From contig PKDZ01000066.1 in the NCBI GenBank assembly GCA_002862785.1, positions 1 through 53,591 on the forward strand: a stretch of DNA of 53,591 nucleotides, written 5' to 3'. Below are positions 49,410 to 53,591 of the stretch, piece after piece; position 1 is the first letter of the stretch, and every line of letters starts with the position of its first letter. The stretch comes from Flavobacteriales bacterium. Lineage in GTDB: Bacteria; Bacteroidota; Bacteroidia; Flavobacteriales_D; Sanyastnellaceae. Below the pieces are notes generated by a model. The model did no database searches and was not told where the DNA came from. It was given only the letters and a program-made list of their open reading frames with translations. A program made the position numbers and the translations under genes.

Positions 49410-52222
49410 TCGACACGGGGGACTTCCTAGGCGGGCTGATTGCCCGCATTCGGGAACGCCCCACCGCGGAGTGGTCGTCGCTGACCGTTCTTCTTCCCGG
49501 CCGTCGGGCCGCGCGCAAAATGGCCGACGCCCTCGCCCGGGATACCCCGCCGGGCACCTGGCTTCCCCGCTTCACCACGCTTGGCGAATGGGCCAGCGAA
49601 CAGCTTGGCCTCACCTGTCCCCCCAAGCTGGAACTGCTGGTGGAACTGCAGCAGGTGGCAGAAGCCAGCCGGGCCACGCTGACCCTTCCGGAGTGGACCT
49701 CCTTCGAACGGTTCCAACCGTGGGGCCTCGCCGCTTTGGGCGACTTCAACACCATTGACCACCACCTCCTCGAGGCCCGTCAGGTCTTCCGCGACCTGCG
49801 CAACATCAAGGACATCGAGTCCTGGAGCTTCGGCGAACCCGACCTCCGGCCGGGGCAGTTGCGGTTCCTCGAGCAATGGAACTCCCTGCTGCCGCTCTAT
49901 ACCGCCTTCCACGACCACCTCGACCAACAACACTCCACCACCACGGCCCACCTCATGCGGCGCATGGTTGAGCAGGACGGCTGGCTCGGACAGGTCACGG
50001 GCGAAGTCTGGATTGCTGGAGCCAACGCCATGACGCCGGCCGAGCGCAGGACGGTGGAGCGCCTCGTTCGCGCCGGAAAGGGCCATTGGATCTGGGACAC
50101 CGACATGTCCTACGTGCGCAACCGGATGGAAGCCGGGCGCTTCATCCGGGAAATGGTGCCGGAAAGCCAATGGGGCGAGCTGCCCCACCCCATGGCCGAC
50201 GCCACCGAAGGAGGCACATCTGGCCGAGAATGGCGGATGATCACCTGCAGCTCCCGCACGATGCAGGCCCAATACGTGCGCCACATCCTCGAACAAGCCG
50301 GCGAACGGTCCCTTGACCGGGTCGGCATCGTCTTGCCGTCAGCCGACCTCGCCCCCACGGTGCTCACCGCCTTGCCTCCGGAAGTTGGTCAAGTCAACCT
50401 GACCATGGGCATTCCCCTGGACAAGACCCCCCTCCGCAGCTTCCTTTCCCTCCTGATGGGACTCCATGGAGACCGGGGCCGGCTTCACCACAGCCGACTC
50501 AAGGCCTTGCTCGCCCACCCGTTCACACGGGTCCTCCAGCCTGCCGCGGCCGGGCGCATCGAGGCCCTGTCCCACATGGCCGCCCGCAAGACCTGGATCC
50601 GCATCACGGAGGACGACCTGGCGGACTTTCCCGAGGTGCGCGACGCACTCAACCCGTGGTGGAAGGCCGGCGACCATGCCCGGAACCACCGGGACGACGG
50701 CACTTCCGTGGTCCTTGAGGCCGTAGCGGCCTGGTCCGTGGACGCAGAGGACGACATCCACGATCCCTGGCTGTCGGCCGCCTGGGCCGGATTCCGAGAC
50801 ATCGTGGCCCTGCACATCCGGTGTGTGGAGCGCCTCGGGCGCGAACCCGAATTGGCCGACGCCCGGGCCCAGCTTCAGCGGTGGATGGGCCAGCATGCCG
50901 TGGATCTCGAAGGCGAACCCTTCACCGGCCTGCAGGTGCTGGGCCTGTTGGAAAGCCGAGGGCTCGATTTCGACGAGGTCTTCGTGCTCGACGTCAACGA
51001 AGGCATCCTGCCGGACGGTTCTCCGCCACCCAGCTTCATGCCGCTCGATCTGCAGCGGGCCAACGAACTGCCCGGACGGCCGGAGCGGGACGGCATTTTC
51101 GCCGCTTACCTGCACCGCCTGCTGCACCGGGCCCGCACCGTACACCTGGTCCACGTCGGCGCCGACCTCGGGGATGGCGGCACGGAACCCAGCCGCCACA
51201 TCGCCCAGCTGACCCGGTGGGCAGGGGAGTCCTTACCCGGGGTCACCGTCCGGACCCAGCATTGGTCCACCCCCCTGCCCGAACCGGCCCCGCCCGTGCC
51301 CGACCTCGCCTGGACCCCCCTCGCCCAGGACGCCATCGACCACATGGCCCTGAACGGCATCAGCCCCTCCGCCCTCAACCAAGCGCTGCGCTGCAACCGC
51401 CAGTTCCATTACCGCTACATCTTCGGTTTCGGAGAAGCGGCCTCGGTGGAGGAGCACCTGGAAGCGAGCACGATTGGATCGGTCATCCACAAGGCCATCG
51501 AAATCGGGCTGGGCCAGGCCGTCGGCAAACAACTCCACCCGCATCACCTCGAAGCGCTGCGGAACCAGATCCGTCCGCGGTTGGAAGAGGCCCTGCTCTT
51601 CGTGAAGGAGGGAGCCCGCATTGACGTCGGGGAAAACGTCCTCATCCTCCGCATGGCCGCCACCATGGTCGGCCGTTGGATCCGAGAAGAACTCGAATCG
51701 TGGACACGCGACGAAACCGTCCACCTCGTGGGCATGGAAGCCCCGTTGCGAAGGACGTTTGCCCTCTCCAACGGAAGCCATGTCACCTTCTATGGCCTCG
51801 CCGACCGCGTTGAAAAACGGGAGCGCGGTGGCCGGGTCACCTGGCACGTCCTCGACTACAAGACTGGCAAGGTGGAAGGGAAGGACCTCCGGCTGAAGGA
51901 CGACTGGGAGGAAAAGCTCGCCGACGGCCAACACGACAAGGCCCTCCAGCTCCTCCTTTATGCGGCCATGCTCCGGGCCAGCCACCCCGAGGCAGACCGC
52001 ATCCGGCCCTCCATCCGGGCCGGACGCAAGGGAGATGGCGACAAGTCCAGCCTGCTGACCCTGTCCTGGCAAGGAGAATCCGACCTCGGACCGGAACACG
52101 ACCGCCGGCTCCAGACTTGGCTCGAGGGGGTCATCCACGTCCTCCGGCCACACGAACACGATGTCGACATCCGGCACAACACCGACAGCCGGTACTGCGC
52201 GGATTGCCTCGTGCTGGAGTAG
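49406..52222 (+). CDS. AddB-like PD-(D/E)XK nuclease family protein
   Basis: A 938-residue helicase-like/nuclease subunit. The N-terminal region has the degenerate Walker-like LTVLLPGRRAARKMADALAR, the middle shows the helicase-fold sign GLDFDEVFVLDVNEGILPDG, and the C-terminal nuclease has the D-x-K core TWHVLDYKTGKVEGKDLRLK. A cysteine before the nuclease (C663 in QALRCNRQFHYRYIF) and CADC at residues 931-934 resemble the iron-sulfur cysteines of AddB, though only three are visible. It overlaps the TPR gene (ATGA). Its TAG stop lies inside the next promoter-like motif. Likely partner: the AddA-like gene at 34270-37527. Confidence 0.88.
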   Translation: MIDTGDFLGGLIARIRERPTAEWSSLTVLLPGRRAARKMADALARDTPPGTWLPRFTTLGEWASEQLGLTCPPKLELLVELQQVAEASRATLTLPEWTSFERFQPWGLAALGDFNTIDHHLLEARQVFRDLRNIKDIESWSFGEPDLRPGQLRFLEQWNSLLPLYTAFHDHLDQQHSTTTAHLMRRMVEQDGWLGQVTGEVWIAGANAMTPAERRTVERLVRAGKGHWIWDTDMSYVRNRMEAGRFIREMVPESQWGELPHPMADATEGGTSGREWRMITCSSRTMQAQYVRHILEQAGERSLDRVGIVLPSADLAPTVLTALPPEVGQVNLTMGIPLDKTPLRSFLSLLMGLHGDRGRLHHSRLKALLAHPFTRVLQPAAAGRIEALSHMAARKTWIRITEDDLADFPEVRDALNPWWKAGDHARNHRDDGTSVVLEAVAAWSVDAEDDIHDPWLSAAWAGFRDIVALHIRCVERLGREPELADARAQLQRWMGQHAVDLEGEPFTGLQVLGLLESRGLDFDEVFVLDVNEGILPDGSPPPSFMPLDLQRANELPGRPERDGIFAAYLHRLLHRARTVHLVHVGADLGDGGTEPSRHIAQLTRWAGESLPGVTVRTQHWSTPLPEPAPPVPDLAWTPLAQDAIDHMALNGISPSALNQALRCNRQFHYRYIFGFGEAASVEEHLEASTIGSVIHKAIEIGLGQAVGKQLHPHHLEALRNQIRPRLEEALLFVKEGARIDVGENVLILRMAATMVGRWIREELESWTRDETVHLVGMEAPLRRTFALSNGSHVTFYGLADRVEKRERGGRVTWHVLDYKTGKVEGKDLRLKDDWEEKLADGQHDKALQLLLYAAMLRASHPEADRIRPSIRAGRKGDGDKSSLLTLSWQGESDLGPEHDRRLQTWLEGVIHVLRPHEHDVDIRHNTDSRYCADCLVLE

Positions 52223-52227
52223 ATTTC
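52220..52227 (+). promoter_or_regulatory. Putative -7 element overlapping the AddB-like stop
   Basis: TAGATTTC; TAG is the stop codon of the AddB-like gene (52220-52222) and the GT4 ATG follows 4 nt after the element. Confidence 0.45.
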
Positions 52228-52231
52228 CGAC

Positions 52232-53581
52232 ATGGAGGACGGCCCCCGGACCGAAGACGAACACCCCACCCAACGGAGGGTGCTCATCGTCGCCTACTAC
52301 TGGCCTCCGGCCGGCGGCCCCGGTGTCCAACGTTGGCTCAAATTCGCGAAGCACCTCCCCGACCACGGCTGGACCCCCACGCTTCTCGTGCCCGACGGCG
52401 CAGCCTATCCTGTCCTGGACCCCTCCCTCGAGACCGAGGTGTCCGACGATGTGGAGGTCCTCAGGGTGCCCATTTTCGAACCCTACGAAGCTGCCCTGTC
52501 CCTGGTCCGCCGCCAAGGAGCGGAGCGCCTCGGCTCCGGCAACCGGAAATCGGGGCCGGTGGACCAATTGGTCCGTTGGATCCGAGGCAATGTCCTGCTG
52601 CCCGACCCCCGGGTGCTGTGGCGCAAGCCCGCCGGCCGGGCGGCCCTTCGTCACCTCCGCCAGGCAGAAGCCGACGGGCAGCCCTTCGAGGCCATCATCA
52701 CCACCGGGCCACCCCACAGCGTGCACTTGATTGGGCTGGACCTCCGGAAGACCACTGAACTGCCTTGGATGGCCGACTTCCGGGATCCGTGGCGAGAAAT
52801 GGATTACCTCGAGGACTTCCTGCCCACCGCCCGGACCCGCCGGCGACACCTGCAAATGGAGGGCGAAGTCGTGGCCACCTGCGACATGGCCCTGATGACC
52901 AGCAAGGGCATCCGCACCTCGTTCGCCGTCCACCCCGGAGCCGAGGACAAACTCCAGCTCATCCCCAACGGCTGGGACGAGGACGACGTCCCCTCCGTCA
53001 GCGCCAACGGCGCGGAAACAGAACCAAAGAATGAGGCCAAGACCTGGAATCTGGGCCACTTCGGCTCGGTCTTCCCCATCCGCAATGCTCCGGGCTTGTG
53101 GAAAGGCATCGCCCGCTGGAACCGGGAGGCAAACCGCCGCATCCACCTCCACTTCTACGGCGTGATCAATCCCGAAGTCCAGGCCGACCTCCAAAAGCAT
53201 TTGCCCGGCCAGTGGACCGACCACGGCTATGTCGCCCACCGCCAGGCCGTCTCCGCAATGGCCGACATGGACGGCCTGCTCATCCTGCAGAATCGATCGG
53301 AGAGCGGCCGGCACGCCATCCCGGGCAAGGCCTTCGAATACCTGGCCCTGGGCAAGCCCATGGCCGTGGTGACCCCGTCCCCGAGCGACCTGACCGACCT
53401 GGTCGGCGAGTGGGGCTTCCCCTCCATCGGCTACGAGGATGCGGAGGCCGCCTTCTCCTTGCTCGACACCCTGATGGACCACCCTGGGACTCCGGAAAGC
53501 GTCCGCATCTCCTTCACCCGTCGGGCCCTCACCGCGCGTCTGGCTCAGAGCCTGGATGCCCTCACCGCAGAATCCCGCTGA
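52232..53581 (+). CDS. Glycosyltransferase (GT4-like, GT-B fold)
   Basis: A 449-residue predicted glycosyltransferase. The N-terminal Rossmann domain begins RRVLIVAYYWPPAGGPGVQR with KFAKHLPDHGWTPTLLVPDG (the YYWPPxGGxGVQR pattern common in Bacteroidota GT4-like enzymes), contains the TTGPPHSVHLIGLDL and WMADFRDPW segments, and the C-terminal domain has LGHFGSVFPIRNAPGLWKGI and HAIPGKAFEYLALGKPMAVV (the E-x7-E-like nucleotide-sugar region GKAFEYLA). There is no signal or membrane helix. Donor and acceptor cannot be predicted; probably envelope glycan synthesis. Confidence 0.9.
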   Translation: MEDGPRTEDEHPTQRRVLIVAYYWPPAGGPGVQRWLKFAKHLPDHGWTPTLLVPDGAAYPVLDPSLETEVSDDVEVLRVPIFEPYEAALSLVRRQGAERLGSGNRKSGPVDQLVRWIRGNVLLPDPRVLWRKPAGRAALRHLRQAEADGQPFEAIITTGPPHSVHLIGLDLRKTTELPWMADFRDPWREMDYLEDFLPTARTRRRHLQMEGEVVATCDMALMTSKGIRTSFAVHPGAEDKLQLIPNGWDEDDVPSVSANGAETEPKNEAKTWNLGHFGSVFPIRNAPGLWKGIARWNREANRRIHLHFYGVINPEVQADLQKHLPGQWTDHGYVAHRQAVSAMADMDGLLILQNRSESGRHAIPGKAFEYLALGKPMAVVTPSPSDLTDLVGEWGFPSIGYEDAEAAFSLLDTLMDHPGTPESVRISFTRRALTARLAQSLDALTAESR

Positions 53582-53583
53582 CC

Positions 53584-53591
53584 ATGGCCCG
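53584..53591 (+). CDS. Possible start of a further gene cut by the window edge
   Basis: An ATG at 53584 follows the glycosyltransferase stop by 2 nt, the same tight spacing as other operon pairs in this window, and only two further codons are visible. The product cannot be named. Confidence 0.3.

Noticed and set aside
51233-53482. A 749-codon minus-strand open frame opposite the AddB-like and GT4 genes
   Set aside because: Shadow of two clearly coding plus-strand genes; the translation is Gly/Val/Asp-rich without motifs.
1-53591. Search for tRNA, rRNA, insertion sequences, phage, toxin-antitoxin or defence genes
   Set aside because: All gaps are short (at most about 170 bp), no cloverleaf, transposase, integrase or defence motif was found, and base composition is uniform.

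Overview
This 53.6 kb window is a chromosomal segment of a Bacteroidota, most likely a GC-rich member of Flavobacteriales. The assignment rests on a large PKD protein with a type B T9SS sorting domain followed by a PorP/SprF protein, a RemB-like protein, the two-subunit-III cytochrome oxidase operon with SCO, DUF420 and a small CxxC protein, an L34 with a Bacteroidota-type C-terminal tail, an AddA/AddB-like pair, and TAnnTTTG-type promoters without Shine-Dalgarno sites. Coding density is very high: I see 51 complete or 3'-truncated genes, no gap above about 170 bp, no tRNA or rRNA, no insertion sequence and no CRISPR array. It looks like core genome rather than an island.

Layout. 1-5.5 kb: the end of a secreted or surface protein, greA and a HIT hydrolase (plus strand), then a minus-strand run of His-rich lipoprotein, hemB, fur-family regulator, BNR/sialidase-like protein and ddl. 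5.5-8.3 kb: minus-strand purK, and the overlapping trio thyA, folA, yidD. 8.3-10.6 kb: a small outer-membrane protein, an MscS channel and ruvC. 10.7-18.8 kb: a chain of overlapping plus-strand envelope genes (LPG-synthase-TM-like protein, GT2, OppC-like permease, GDP-fucose synthase, Wzi-like barrel, WecA-type transferase, RemB-like protein). 18.9-24.1 kb: the respiratory operon cyoE, two cox subunits III, cox IV, a double-domain SCO protein, DUF420 and a 77-aa CxxC membrane protein. 24.1-28.9 kb: OmpA-like protein, TolC, RND adaptor, tsaB and a degenerate Rieske-like lipoprotein. 28.9-34.3 kb: ahcY, a phosphopantetheinyl transferase, rpmH, an ABC exporter and gmd. 34.3-37.5 kb: AddA-like helicase-nuclease. 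37.6-40.8 kb: MbnP-like protein, MbnH-like di-heme peroxidase and a divergent NRAMP-family protein. 40.9-46.9 kb: the 1650-residue PKD/T9SS protein and its PorP/SprF partner. 46.9-53.6 kb: murB, an 87-aa orphan, then thioredoxin, TPR protein, AddB-like nuclease and a glycosyltransferase.

How the genes work together. gmd and the GDP-fucose synthase together make GDP-L-fucose and probably feed the polysaccharide genes at 10.7-17.4 kb. The AddA-like and AddB-like subunits, 12 kb apart, would form one recombinational repair complex. cyoE through DUF420 build and load a heme-copper oxidase whose subunits I and II lie elsewhere.

Most interesting signals. (1) An 8-mer of the form TAnnTT(T/C)(G/C/A) lies 3-5 nt before the start codon of about eighteen genes that begin transcription units, which places the predicted transcription start on the start codon: widespread leaderless mRNA. 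(2) Four of only seven non-TGA stop codons in the window form the TA of such a promoter for the next gene. (3) A fused tandem SCO protein whose first domain has lost its copper ligands. (4) An MbnP/MbnH-type pair followed by an NRAMP homologue lacking the DPGN and MPH metal-binding motifs. All function calls come from reading motifs; no database search was run.
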